DNA from: Flavobacteriia bacterium
GTDB lineage: Bacteria; Bacteroidota; Bacteroidia; Flavobacteriales; Flavobacteriaceae
NCBI GenBank assembly: GCA_004293045.1
Contig: RDXY01000008.1
Location: 1 to 64,000 of the forward strand
Direction of reading: 5' to 3'
DNA length: 64,000 bases
Shown here: in pieces, positions 7,837 through 16,768 of the stretch
Position numbering within the stretch: the first letter of the stretch is position 1
Layout: each line of letters starts with the position of its first letter
The notes under the pieces: model-generated
The model's input: only the letters and a program-made list of their open reading frames with translations
Told to the model about the DNA's origin: nothing
Database searches by the model: none
Made by a program: the position numbers and the translations under genes

Positions 7837-8733
7837 TTATTTCTTTTTATTATTTTTTACAATTCTTATTTCTCTTGTTGGAATTTTAACAGGCACTAAT
7901 CCAGATTTTAAAATAATTCGCTGTCCAACTTCGCTTTTTACAAAAGAAGCAAAACCCATGCCTAAACCTGTTCTTCCTTGATAATTTAACAAATATATTT
8001 TTCTTGTAAATGGGTATTCTTTTGTTTCAATATAGGACTGACTAGGTTTTACTGCTTTTTGAATGCTTTCGCCTACAGCTAAAACTTTAACTTCCTTTAT
8101 TGTGCTTTCTAACTCAATTGATGGATTAAGTAACCAATTTACTCCAACAAAACCAATCGAATTATTATTCTCAGAAACAAATTTAATAACTTCTAAATTA
8201 CTTTTTAATGCCGTTACATTTTTTGACAATGATTTAACATTCGCTTTTTCCATTAAATAACTCAATGTGCTTGAATTTTCGTTATCAAAAACAAATTGAA
8301 CTTCTGTTTTTTGACCTTTTAATATTTCAAAAACTTCAGAAACTGAAATTGCAGTTTTTGAAGATTTTTGATTTACCACTAGTGCAATAGCGTCTGTACA
8401 AAAAGGGGTGTTTTTACCAATTATATCAATAGCTTTTAATTTATCTTCTTGTGATTTTGTCAATTCATGCGAAAGGACAGCAATATCAATTTTACGTTGT
8501 AATAATAAGTTCACTATATCCGAATCAGTATTAGGGATTAGTTTTATATTGGCTTTTGGATATTTACTTTCAAAAACAAGCTCTTGATCTTCCACAATTG
8601 GCAATAAAGATTCGTCTACATAAATTTCGGCTTTTCCTTTTACGTAAGATTCGTCTTTCGTGCTATTTTCAGATTTTTTACAAGAGAAAATTACTAAAAC
8701 TATAACTGCAAATATGAAAATTATTTTTTTCAT
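7837..8733 (-). CDS. PstS-like substrate-binding lipoprotein
   Basis: I start this gene at the ATG at 8733, giving 298 residues beginning MKKIIFIFAVIVLVIFSC. This is a clear lipoprotein signal with Cys18, and the start lies 4 nt after the upstream gene. A start further upstream would place charged residues before the signal. The mature part looks like a type 2 periplasmic binding domain of the PstS kind (KAEIYVDESLLPIVEDQELV, then GFVGVNWLL and GLGMGFASFV). No permease or ATPase lies nearby, so it is unlikely to be a classic ABC uptake component. Its place in a TonB operon suggests a role in envelope transport. Confidence 0.75.
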   Translation of the reverse strand: MKKIIFIFAVIVLVIFSCKKSENSTKDESYVKGKAEIYVDESLLPIVEDQELVFESKYPKANIKLIPNTDSDIVNLLLQRKIDIAVLSHELTKSQEDKLKAIDIIGKNTPFCTDAIALVVNQKSSKTAISVSEVFEILKGQKTEVQFVFDNENSSTLSYLMEKANVKSLSKNVTALKSNLEVIKFVSENNNSIGFVGVNWLLNPSIELESTIKEVKVLAVGESIQKAVKPSQSYIETKEYPFTRKIYLLNYQGRTGLGMGFASFVKSEVGQRIILKSGLVPVKIPTREIRIVKNNKKK

Positions 8734-8737
8734 TGTG

Positions 8738-9244
8738 TTAGTCTTTTTTAGGTGACGCTTCAATTTCTTTGATTGGCTGAACAATTTTATCTACAGGAGC
8801 TATTTGTAATGAAATTAGAATGGTATAATATTGTTTTATACTTCTACCATTGTATTGACCTGGCGTCCATTTTGCAGAATTAGTTAATACTCTAATTGCC
8901 TCTTTTCCCAAACCTAAACCTACAGGATTTTCTTTAATAATATTAATATCTCTAAGTGAACCATCATCCCAAACTACAAATTTCACAATTATTGTTCCAA
9001 GTGTTTTCTCAGAAACTTCTGGTAATCTAAAGGAAGAAGCGATATATTTTCTAAAAGCATTCATTCCTTCAGGAGGAACCGCTTGAACTTGTACGGAAGT
9101 ATATATTTGATCATAATCCGTTTCCTCACTTTTTTCAGTTGTATTTTCTTTAATCAATTTCGCGTCTTCTTTTGGTGCTTCATTATTCTGTCCAAAACCA
9201 ACTGCCAAACTTAAGAACAAAAGTATTGTAAAACTATTTTTCAT
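8738..9244 (-). CDS. secreted TonB C-terminal domain protein without membrane anchor
   Basis: The 168-residue protein has a signal peptide (MKNSFTILLFLSLAVGFG, predicted cleavage before Gln19), a short acidic linker and a TonB C-terminal domain (FRLPEV...KFVVWDDGSLRDI...KWTPGQYNGR). By hand alignment about 81 of 106 residues of that domain match the neighbouring TonB (9472-10290). It lacks TonB's membrane anchor and Lys/Pro-rich spacer. It therefore looks like a tandem duplicate turned into a free periplasmic protein, unless the signal stays uncleaved. It might modulate or compete in TonB-receptor contact; this is inference. Confidence 0.75.
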   Translation of the reverse strand: MKNSFTILLFLSLAVGFGQNNEAPKEDAKLIKENTTEKSEETDYDQIYTSVQVQAVPPEGMNAFRKYIASSFRLPEVSEKTLGTIIVKFVVWDDGSLRDINIIKENPVGLGLGKEAIRVLTNSAKWTPGQYNGRSIKQYYTILISLQIAPVDKIVQPIKEIEASPKKD

Positions 9245-9245
9245 C

Positions 9246-9470
9246 TTATTCCTCTTCTTTTTTTATTAATCTGTAAAATCTGAAACTAGCGTATAAAATT
9301 AATAAACCTCCAAATATTCTTCTTCTTATTATGGAAACTTCTAACGGAAAATTATCCCAAAAAGTAACCAGATAGGCTAAAACTAAATAAAAACAAAATA
9401 TTAAAAGTCCTAAAATAAACAGAAATCGCTGTTTGGGCGATTTCTGTTTTAATTTATTTAACCAGTTCAT
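9246..9470 (-). CDS. small two-helix membrane protein
   Basis: I use the ATG at 9470 (74 residues, MNWLNKLKQKSPKQRF), because a longer reading would overlap tonB by 70 nt. Two hydrophobic segments at about 17-37 and 51-66 are joined by a short polar loop, and the C-terminus is KKEEE. It lies 1 nt after tonB and 1 nt before the secreted TonB-domain gene, so it is co-translated with them. I do not recognise a family with a known function. Confidence 0.7.
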   Translation of the reverse strand: MNWLNKLKQKSPKQRFLFILGLLIFCFYLVLAYLVTFWDNFPLEVSIIRRRIFGGLLILYASFRFYRLIKKEEE

Positions 9471-9471
9471 A

Positions 9472-10290
9472 TTATTCTGAAGCAGTAATTTGAATTGAAA
9501 TAGGTAATGTATAGTATTGCTTAACGCTTCTACCGTTGTATACACCTGGTGTCCATTTTGGCGATTTAGTTAAGATTCTAGTAGCCTCTTTAGCTAAACC
9601 TAATCCTGCAGGACTTTCTTTTACAATTTGGATGTCTCTAATTGAACCATCATCCCAAACTACAAATTTAGCAATAACCGTACCGGTTGTAGTTTCGTCT
9701 ACTTCTGGTAAACGGAATGAACTTGCAATTTGTTTTCTAAATGCATTCATACCACCTGGAGGCGACGCTTGAACTTGAACCGAAGTAAAGATTTGGTTGT
9801 AATCCGTATCATCACCTTTTTGTTCTTCTTGCGCTAATTCACCAGTTTTTTCAAGACTTGCATTTGCATCTCCTTTCGCAGTTTCAGAACCCGATTTTTT
9901 ATCAGGATCCACAGGAGGGATTTCATTTTCAACAGTTTTCTTATTTACAACAACAGGAGGTACATTTTTTACAATGTCAACCACAGATTTCACCTTCTTA
10001 ATTGGTTCCACCTTTTTTTGTTCTAAAATTTTCTTTTCCTCCTTTTTAATTGGAGTTTTCACTTTCTTAAGTTCTACCTTAGTGATTTTAGTTTCTTCCT
10101 TATCTTTACTTTTCATTGAAAGATATAAAACAAAAACCAATCCAATAAAAAATATGGAAGAGAAAATTAATGCTAAAACGGTTCTCTTAGAACTATTTGT
10201 TCGTAATTCGTATGCACCATAACTTTTATTACGTCCTTCGAATATATTGTCAATTAAACTAGCTTCGCTAAGGTTTACATTTCCACTCAT
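9472..10290 (-). CDS. tonB: energy transducer TonB
   Basis: TonB spans the periplasm to pass proton-motive energy from ExbB-ExbD to outer-membrane receptors. The 272-residue protein has a cytoplasmic tail with the Bacteroidota motif IFEGRNKSYGAYELR (about 14-28), one membrane segment at about 37-57, a Lys/Pro/Glu-rich spacer (about 70-140) and a C-terminal domain (about 165-270) with RLPEV and KWTPGVYNGR. It follows two exbD genes in the usual order. The TonB receptor at 54689 is a plausible client. Confidence 0.93.
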   Translation of the reverse strand: MSGNVNLSEASLIDNIFEGRNKSYGAYELRTNSSKRTVLALIFSSIFFIGLVFVLYLSMKSKDKEETKITKVELKKVKTPIKKEEKKILEQKKVEPIKKVKSVVDIVKNVPPVVVNKKTVENEIPPVDPDKKSGSETAKGDANASLEKTGELAQEEQKGDDTDYNQIFTSVQVQASPPGGMNAFRKQIASSFRLPEVDETTTGTVIAKFVVWDDGSIRDIQIVKESPAGLGLAKEATRILTKSPKWTPGVYNGRSVKQYYTLPISIQITASE

Positions 10291-10311
10291 TTTTCTATAA
10301 TTAAAGTTATA

Positions 10312-10881
10312 TTATTTTATCTTTTTGTCTTCAAGCATTTTTAAATCGCCTGGAGTTACATCAACAATCGAGTAAGAAAAAGGTTTCACTATTGCCATTT
10401 CATCAAGAATATCAACTAAATTTTTGTAATTTGCTGATTTACTTGCTTTGATAAGTACTATCATTCCTTGCTTTTTAGTATCGTCTACATGTTCTAAAAC
10501 ATATTTATTGTGCGCAATAAGTGCTTTCCTGATACCTTTTCCACCATAATTATCTAACTTTGGTTTACCATTAATTTCTGCATCAACATAAGGAGCATCC
10601 GTCATTCCAATATAATACACTAACTTATCATTTTTTCCTAAAACAACCGTTAAGGTTCTCCAAGCTGGAGTCTCTTGCGGGTTAGGATCGTCTTGTTTCG
10701 TATTATCTGGTAAAGCTAAATCCATAGATTGTGGCTTAGACAATGTGGTTGTTAGGATAAAGAATGTAATTAACAAGAAAGCCAAATCTACCATCGCTGT
10801 TAAATCAACTCCTGGATTCGATTTTTTACTTCTTACTTTACCGCCTTTACCGCCACCGCCACCGGTATTTAATTCTGCCAT
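10312..10881 (-). CDS. exbD: ExbD/TolR-type biopolymer transport protein (second)
   Basis: The 189-residue protein has a Gly/Lys-rich cytoplasmic N-terminus, then KSNPGVDLTAMVDLAFLLITFFILTT-type membrane segment at about 23-45 with the conserved Asp of the proton path (MVD). A periplasmic domain follows. It lies 18 nt after the first exbD. Paired, non-identical ExbD proteins are usual in Flavobacteriaceae. It works with ExbB to energise TonB. Confidence 0.92.
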   Translation of the reverse strand: MAELNTGGGGGKGGKVRSKKSNPGVDLTAMVDLAFLLITFFILTTTLSKPQSMDLALPDNTKQDDPNPQETPAWRTLTVVLGKNDKLVYYIGMTDAPYVDAEINGKPKLDNYGGKGIRKALIAHNKYVLEHVDDTKKQGMIVLIKASKSANYKNLVDILDEMAIVKPFSYSIVDVTPGDLKMLEDKKIK

Positions 10882-10899
10882 GTTATTTTTTTATTATAA

Positions 10900-11541
10900 T
10901 TAAAAATCTTCATCTCTTAGAGAAGTTACTAAATAAAAATCATTCATGTTTTGCTTTTGAAGAATATCAAAAACATTCTTAACAACTGGATATTTTTCTT
11001 TAGAACTACCTTTTATAGCTATTTCAATTTCCTTGATTTTCTCTACACCTTTAGCTTGTTGTTCCATAACAACTGCTGCATTTGCATAATAAATCCAGTA
11101 AGACAATTCATTCTCAGAAATATCTCCTTTGTAAGGAATACCAGCTTGAGTTCCTGGTCTATTTCTCTCAGCATTTTTTAACGCTAATAAAGACTTTAAT
11201 TGCTCCAACGGAACACCAAATGAATCTAATAAAGAAAACTCGTTTATTTCTTGTGGCGTAAAAGCAATATCATATTTTAATGACATAGCTTCTAAAGCAG
11301 CAATTCTGGTTTCTCTTTCAGACATTCCAATATATACTGAACTATCACCAACTGTTATGGTAAATAAGTTTCTTTCTGGCAATTTAGCTTTTATGGTTGA
11401 CGCAGGCGTATCTACTGGCTTAGGCTCAGGTACTTTTGATGTTGCTGTCATGATAAAAAAGGACAATAACAAAAACGCAACGTCACACATGGCCGTCATG
11501 TCGATTCTTGTGCTTTTTTTAGATGTTTTTATATTTGCCAT
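10900..11541 (-). CDS. exbD: ExbD/TolR-type biopolymer transport protein (first)
   Basis: The 213-residue protein begins MANIKTSKKSTRIDMTAMCD and has one membrane segment (about 16-35) with the conserved Asp in the MCD motif. The periplasmic domain is longer than that of the second ExbD. It lies between exbB (39 nt) and the second exbD. The two ExbDs clearly differ in sequence, so a hetero-complex with ExbB is likely, but this is inferred. Confidence 0.92.
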   Translation of the reverse strand: MANIKTSKKSTRIDMTAMCDVAFLLLSFFIMTATSKVPEPKPVDTPASTIKAKLPERNLFTITVGDSSVYIGMSERETRIAALEAMSLKYDIAFTPQEINEFSLLDSFGVPLEQLKSLLALKNAERNRPGTQAGIPYKGDISENELSYWIYYANAAVVMEQQAKGVEKIKEIEIAIKGSSKEKYPVVKNVFDILQKQNMNDFYLVTSLRDEDF

Positions 11542-11580
11542 TTTACTTTATTTTAACTTTATTATTTATTTTATGAAATC

Positions 11581-12405
11581 TTAGTTGCTTCCTTTAGCTC
11601 TTTTATAAGCTTGAGAAATTGCGAAACCAGCTTCGTCAATAAAATAAGTTAAAGTATCAATTTTTGAAGTAAAATAGTTGTAAGCAATAACTGCTATAGT
11701 TGAAGTAGAAATACCTGTAGCGGTATTAATTAACGCCTCAGAAATACCATTTGCTAATTCCGCTTGGTCTGGAGTACCCTCTGCTAATCCAGCGAATGCT
11801 TTAATCATACCAGATACTGTTCCTAATAATCCTAATAAGGTACCAATTGATACTAAAGTAGAAATAATAGTTAAGTGTTTTTCTAACATTGGCATTTCTA
11901 ATGAAGTGGCTTGTTCTACTTCTTTAGTAATGTTTTCAGTAGCTGTATCTACATCTAAACCGTCTTTTTTAACTTGCTCCGATTTTAATAAACCTGCTTT
12001 AATAACATTGGCAACAGAACCTTCTTGAGCATCACAAGCAGCAATAGCACCTTGAACGTCACCAGTTTTAATTTGAGACAACACTCCTTTTACGAAAGTA
12101 TCTAAATTTCCTTTTCCAGCTGCTTTTTTCAAAACGATAAATCTTTCTACAGAGAAAACGATAGTCATTAATAATAATCCCATTAACACAGGAACAATCA
12201 TACCTCCTTTAAAAACCATACCTAAATAGTTTCCTGGTAAAGGTTGTCCATTTGGATCACCTTTAACGAAGTTTGCTGGTGCTCCCATTACAAATTTCCA
12301 TAATAAAGCTCCAATAACTATACAAATAACAATAGTTAAAGCTGCAAAAACACTACTTCCTTTGCTTCCTTTGTTCTCTACAGAAACGTTTAAATCCTGT
12401 CCCAT
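11581..12405 (-). CDS. exbB: MotA/TolQ/ExbB proton-channel family protein
   Basis: The 274-residue protein has four hydrophobic segments. One N-terminal anchor (about 18-40) and a short periplasmic stretch come before the usual three-helix ExbB core: about 70-90 before VERFIVLKKA, and two long C-terminal helices (LTIISTLVSIGTLLGLLGTV and INTATGISTSTIAVIAYN). It is the first gene of the exbB-exbD-exbD-tonB operon and forms the proton channel with the ExbDs. Confidence 0.93.
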   Translation of the reverse strand: MGQDLNVSVENKGSKGSSVFAALTIVICIVIGALLWKFVMGAPANFVKGDPNGQPLPGNYLGMVFKGGMIVPVLMGLLLMTIVFSVERFIVLKKAAGKGNLDTFVKGVLSQIKTGDVQGAIAACDAQEGSVANVIKAGLLKSEQVKKDGLDVDTATENITKEVEQATSLEMPMLEKHLTIISTLVSIGTLLGLLGTVSGMIKAFAGLAEGTPDQAELANGISEALINTATGISTSTIAVIAYNYFTSKIDTLTYFIDEAGFAISQAYKRAKGSN

Positions 12406-12795
12406 TTTTTTAAAATTTTTAGTTTGAATTGATTAATTATTTGATTTCAATTTTATTTTGATAGTCGCAAATTTATGTGAATTAGATTTGAAAAAAAAAC
12501 TAATTTCATAAAATTTACATTAACTTTTTGAAATTATGCAACAATCATACCAAAAAAGAGATATAGTAAGATTATTTTCAATGTTTTTTGAGATTATTTA
12601 ATAATTATTCAATAAAAATGAAATAATATCAACACTTCTTATGTTAAGAGATTGTAAAGTTTTTCCGAATTTGTTTTGTTTTTATAAAATCAAATACTTT
12701 TAATCATTCAAAACTACTTAGTAAGGCTTGTTTTTAGGTTTCGAAATCATAAAAGAAACGATTTCTAATAATGATTTTTAAAATATCGGAAAAAA
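12406..12795 (-). promoter_or_regulatory. intergenic region with the exbB operon promoter
   Basis: This 390-bp AT-rich gap separates kmo from exbB. A -7 box TAAATTTG followed by CGACTATC lies at 12468-12475 on the minus strand, giving a leader of about 58 nt. No TTG stands at the right distance upstream, so the promoter may need help or be weak. The remainder (12500-12795) shows only AT-rich sequence and one weak GAAATC/GATTTC stem near 12739-12760. I see no gene or Fur-like box that I would defend. Confidence 0.45.
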
Positions 12796-14145
12796 TTATT
12801 TTTTCAAAAGTTCAATAATTTTATTTTCAACAACTTGACTGTTCCAATTTTGGTCAATGTTTTCCATTTTCAAGACTTCTTGCATGATTTCGTTTTGTCT
12901 ATCTCCAATGGCTAACGCTTCTGAGTAAGGCTGGTGACTAAACGTAACACGAGAATATAACGGCACCCATAATTGAGGGTGTTTGTCTGAAAACCATTTT
13001 TCTATTTTCTTTTGTAACAAGAAATTAGCATCTGCTGTTTTGGAGCTCATTTCCATAAAATTTCTATACGAAAGTTCGGCAATAGCATCTGCATTTGGTT
13101 TACGAGAATTTTCGTAATCATTTAATAAATTGGCCCAATCATCACCATATTTTTCAAACATTTCCTCTAATACGGTAATGTCTTCAAATCCCGCATTCAT
13201 ACCGTGACCATAAAAAGGAACAATCGCATGACATGCGTCGCCAATAAGCGCCACTTTATCGCTGAAGGTCCATGGAAAGCACTTCATTGTAACTAAATAA
13301 CTAGTTGGATTTTTAAAGAAATCTTCTACTAAATTTGGGATTACTTCTTTTGTATCAGGAAAGTGATTCGCGAAGAAAGTAACCAATTGTTCTTTACTTT
13401 TAATGGATTCGAAGGAATTTTCACCATCATGCGGCATAAAAAGTGTACAGGTAAAACTTCCATCTAAATTGGCTAATGCCATTAGCATAAAATTGCCTCG
13501 AGGCCAAATATGCAAGGATTTTTTATCTAATTTATGTGTGCCATCAGGGTTAGCAGGAATATTTAATTCTTTATAACCAATATTTAAAAATTCTTGCGAA
13601 TAATTAAACATGCTTTGCCGTTGCATTTTATGCCTGATTCGAGAAAAAGCCCCATCGGCACCAAAAGTAATATCATAATCGTGTGTAGTCCACTCGCCTT
13701 TTTCAGAATCACCAATAGAAATTGTTGCAGTAGTCAAATCTACATCCCAGACTTTTTCTTCAAAGAAAAAAACGACTCCAGCTTTCTCAGCTAAATCGAC
13801 CATTTTTTTATTTAGTAAACCTCTTGAAAGGGAGTAAATCACTTCGCCATCTTTTCCATAAAACTGTTCATTAACAGTGTCTTTTTCTGTGTGAATGGCC
13901 CGTTTTTCAACTGGAATACCAATACCTAAAACTTCTTGATCCAAACCAACATCACGTAACGCTTTTACACCTCTATCTGATAAAACAAGATTAATAGAAC
14001 GTCCTGAAAAATTCATTTTTCGAATATCTGGACTTCTATCATACACATGAACGGTATGGCCTCGTTTTTTAAGATAGATTCCTAATAAAGTTCCTACTAA
14101 CCCGGAACCTACTATTGCAATTTTTTTTGGTGTTTGCTTTGACAT
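12796..14145 (-). CDS. kmo: kynurenine 3-monooxygenase
   Basis: This FAD enzyme hydroxylates kynurenine to 3-hydroxykynurenine using NADPH and oxygen. I start at the ATG at 14145 (449 residues, MSKQTPKKIAIVG) rather than a TTG two codons earlier. The dinucleotide-binding motif GSGLVG lies at 13-18. FSGRSINLVLSDRG and the second FAD motif VALIGDACHAIVPFYGHGMN (about 300-319) match kynurenine monooxygenases. It is separated from kynU by a ureohydrolase gene in the same orientation, so the three are probably one unit leading to 3-hydroxyanthranilate. Confidence 0.92.
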   Translation of the reverse strand: MSKQTPKKIAIVGSGLVGTLLGIYLKKRGHTVHVYDRSPDIRKMNFSGRSINLVLSDRGVKALRDVGLDQEVLGIGIPVEKRAIHTEKDTVNEQFYGKDGEVIYSLSRGLLNKKMVDLAEKAGVVFFFEEKVWDVDLTTATISIGDSEKGEWTTHDYDITFGADGAFSRIRHKMQRQSMFNYSQEFLNIGYKELNIPANPDGTHKLDKKSLHIWPRGNFMLMALANLDGSFTCTLFMPHDGENSFESIKSKEQLVTFFANHFPDTKEVIPNLVEDFFKNPTSYLVTMKCFPWTFSDKVALIGDACHAIVPFYGHGMNAGFEDITVLEEMFEKYGDDWANLLNDYENSRKPNADAIAELSYRNFMEMSSKTADANFLLQKKIEKWFSDKHPQLWVPLYSRVTFSHQPYSEALAIGDRQNEIMQEVLKMENIDQNWNSQVVENKIIELLKK

Positions 14146-14195
14146 ATACAATTTACTACTTATGTAGTTTTAAAAAATACGTTTTTGTTTGAGTA

Positions 14196-15275
14196 TTAAA
14201 ACTGAACTCGGTTACCGACGTTTAGTTTTTGTGATTTCGCAAAAATTCCGCACATATGAAATAACATTCTTGCCCCTACATTTCCATCCCAATCGTCATT
14301 TTCTCCAGGTGCTACTTCCACTAAATCAAAACCAATGATTTCTTTACCTGAATTAGCTAACAAATTAAATAAATAAGTAGCTTGTTCAAATGAAAAACCT
14401 CCTGGAACAGGCGTTCCAGTGTTTGGACAATACCATGGGTACATTCCATCAATATCAAAAGAAATAGTAACTTTTTGTGGTAACTGCAAGATGATTTCTT
14501 CACATTGTTGTTTCCAAGTTTGTCCTTCGAAGGCTTTCGCTTTCATATCAGCATCTGTGTGGACAATAACTCTGCCTTTGGCTTCTTTAACAATATTTAC
14601 TTCTTGCTCGCAAAAATCTCTAATTCCGACTTGCACAATTTTTGAAACTTGAGGAATTTGCAACGTATTGTACATTATTGAAGCATGGGAATAAGTAAAG
14701 CCTTCATAAGCTACACGTAAATCCATATGAGCATCTAAATGCAAAATACCAAAACTATCATGTTGTGTAGCCAAAGCTTCATAATAACCAAGTGGCGTGC
14801 TATGATCACCTCCTAAAAGGGCTACTTTTTTTCCTTTATTTTGCCAAAATAATACTTTTTCTTTTACTTCGGAATGTAGCGTTCTGCATGCTGTATTAAT
14901 TTTATGTAAGTCTTCTTGTAAAGCAGGAAACGTATCTAAATCTTCACCATTTTCAAGAGCTTCAATAATAGGCTGGGCTAAGTCTTTATATTTATCAGAG
15001 TTTTTTGCCCAATCTTGAGGCGCCTCGTCCAAATAAATACCTAATTTCCATAATTCTGGAAAATCTTGATGTAATAAATCTACTTGAAAAGAAGCATCAA
15101 AAATAGCAGCAGGACCTTCAGAGGCTCCCGCTCCATAACTCACTGTAACTTCCCAAGGCACAGGAATAATAATAATTTCTGATTCTTCGGCGGTAAAAGG
15201 CAATCCAAAAACGGTAGCATCGGCTAAACCAGGTTGTGATGGATCGAAATTTTCTATTTTTTGTTGTTTATTCAT
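14196..15275 (-). CDS. ureohydrolase (arginase/agmatinase/formiminoglutamase family)
   Basis: The 359-residue protein has all metal-ligand motifs of the Mn-dependent ureohydrolases: GGDHS, LDAHMDLR and SFDIDGMYP, which together supply two His and four Asp. The family's usual Asp in the xDP step after DID is Tyr here (MYP). GTPVPGG and FDLVEVAPG are also conserved. It is longer than E. coli agmatinase by about 50 residues. The exact substrate (agmatine, arginine, formiminoglutamate or another amidine) cannot be called. It lies between the two kynurenine genes, which may be meaningful. Confidence 0.85.
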   Translation of the reverse strand: MNKQQKIENFDPSQPGLADATVFGLPFTAEESEIIIIPVPWEVTVSYGAGASEGPAAIFDASFQVDLLHQDFPELWKLGIYLDEAPQDWAKNSDKYKDLAQPIIEALENGEDLDTFPALQEDLHKINTACRTLHSEVKEKVLFWQNKGKKVALLGGDHSTPLGYYEALATQHDSFGILHLDAHMDLRVAYEGFTYSHASIMYNTLQIPQVSKIVQVGIRDFCEQEVNIVKEAKGRVIVHTDADMKAKAFEGQTWKQQCEEIILQLPQKVTISFDIDGMYPWYCPNTGTPVPGGFSFEQATYLFNLLANSGKEIIGFDLVEVAPGENDDWDGNVGARMLFHMCGIFAKSQKLNVGNRVQF

Positions 15276-15279
15276 TTTG

Positions 15280-15317
15280 GATATTCGGATTTTTGGATTT
15301 TCAGATATTCGGATTTT
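15280..15317. repeat. GATATTCGGATTTT repeated at 24-bp spacing
   Basis: Two identical 14-bp copies at 15280-15293 and 15304-15317 lie just upstream of the ureohydrolase start. A GGATTTT word also appears between them. This is a local low-complexity duplication. Confidence 0.85.
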
Positions 15318-15370
15318 GGACTTTTACTTTATATTTTATTTTGAAGATATTTTATAAATTTTATGATCAT

Positions 15371-16648
15371 TTATTTCAAAATCCCTTTTTTCAAAATTTG
15401 TCCAAAATTATAAATGTCTTCAAAAGACGTATAAAATGGAACGGGTGCTAAACGTATCACATTTGGTTCGCGCCAATCTGTAACCACACCATTTTGCATT
15501 AAATAGGTAAATAATTCTTTACCTTGTCCGTGTAAATATACCGACAGCTGACAACCTCTTTCAGATGGATTTGAAGGGGTAATAACTTCGAAATTTGCTT
15601 GTGGAATTTCCTTATCAATTTCATGTAGAATAAATTCTAGATAAGAAGTAATAACATCTCTTTTCGCAATTAATTTTTCCATACCTACTTGGGCAAACAT
15701 TTCTACAGTTGCTAAATAAGGAGCTAAAGATAAAACGGGTAAGTTACTCACTTGCCAGCCATTTGCACCTTCAACCGCATCAAAATTGGGTTCCATTAAA
15801 AATCGACGTGATTTATTATGTCCGTACCAACCTGCAAATCGGTCTAAATCTTTATTTGTATGATGTTTTTCGTGCACAAAGTATCCCGAAGCATTTCCTG
15901 GCCCTGAATTCATATACTTATAACTACACCAAGCGGCAAAATCGACATCCCAATCGTGTAAATTTAATTCAATATTTCCTGCAGCATGGGCTAAATCCCA
16001 TCCTACAAGCGCTCCTGCTTTATGCCCGGCTGCGGTGATGGTTTTCATATCAAAAACTTGACCTGTATAATAGTTCACTCCACCTATAAAAACTAATGCT
16101 AACTCGTCTCCTAACGCTTCAATTTTTGCTAAAATATCTTCTGGACGAGTAGTTAATTCACCATCTCTGCGTTTGATTTCAACAATAGCATCTTCTGGAG
16201 CAAAACCGTGAAATTTCACTTGACTTTGCAACATATATTGATCTGAAGGAAAGGCTTTTTCTTCACATAAAATTTTAATTCTCTTACCTTTTGGTTTATA
16301 AAAAGAAACTAACAGTAAGTGTAAATTTACAGTTAATGTATTCATTACGCCTACTTCTGAAGGTTTCGCGCCCACAATTTTTGATAAAGGTTCGCAAAAT
16401 CTTTCATGATAATCCCACCATGGCTTTTCCGAATAAAAATGACCTTCTACAGCCATATTTGCCCAATCATCCATAATGTCATCCACATATTTTTTGGTGA
16501 TTTTTGGTTGTAATCCTAATGAATTTCCAGTAAAATAAATTACATTTTGATTGTTATGTTGGGGAAAATAAAATTCGTTTTTATACGATTTTAATTCATC
16601 CTTAGCATCTAAGCTTATTGCGAATTCTCTAGTATTTTGAAAGTTCAT
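15371..16648 (-). CDS. kynU: kynureninase
   Basis: This PLP enzyme cleaves 3-hydroxykynurenine (or kynurenine) to 3-hydroxyanthranilate (or anthranilate) and alanine. The 425-residue protein has the PLP lysine in CSYKYMNSGPGN and the preceding GWDLAHAAGN motif, and it ends with RLAPVPFYTSFEDIY, all typical of the family. It is the first gene of the kynU-ureohydrolase-kmo group. The C-terminal end lies 95 nt from the ureohydrolase start. No kynurenine formamidase or tryptophan dioxygenase gene is in the window. Confidence 0.94.
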   Translation of the reverse strand: MNFQNTREFAISLDAKDELKSYKNEFYFPQHNNQNVIYFTGNSLGLQPKITKKYVDDIMDDWANMAVEGHFYSEKPWWDYHERFCEPLSKIVGAKPSEVGVMNTLTVNLHLLLVSFYKPKGKRIKILCEEKAFPSDQYMLQSQVKFHGFAPEDAIVEIKRRDGELTTRPEDILAKIEALGDELALVFIGGVNYYTGQVFDMKTITAAGHKAGALVGWDLAHAAGNIELNLHDWDVDFAAWCSYKYMNSGPGNASGYFVHEKHHTNKDLDRFAGWYGHNKSRRFLMEPNFDAVEGANGWQVSNLPVLSLAPYLATVEMFAQVGMEKLIAKRDVITSYLEFILHEIDKEIPQANFEVITPSNPSERGCQLSVYLHGQGKELFTYLMQNGVVTDWREPNVIRLAPVPFYTSFEDIYNFGQILKKGILK

Positions 16649-16697
16649 GTTTAGTAGGTATTAAAGCGTAAAAGTAACAAAAAAATAAGATATAAAA

Positions 16698-16720
16698 AAA
16701 CCCAACATTTCGTTGGGTTT
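16698..16720 (-). terminator. terminator after queA
   Basis: AAACCCAAC (16698-16706) pairs with GTTGGGTTT (16712-16720) around a 5-nt loop. The minus strand continues into a T-run (16693-16700), as expected for an intrinsic terminator of queA. Confidence 0.85.
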
Positions 16721-16768
16721 ATAATTTAAAAATGAAAATAAGTTGAGTTAATCAATTATAAAATTTGA

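Noticed and set aside
10951..11181. Plus-strand open frame over exbD
   Set aside because: A shadow of the exbD coding strand; residue pattern is poor in charged positions typical of real proteins and no start context exists.
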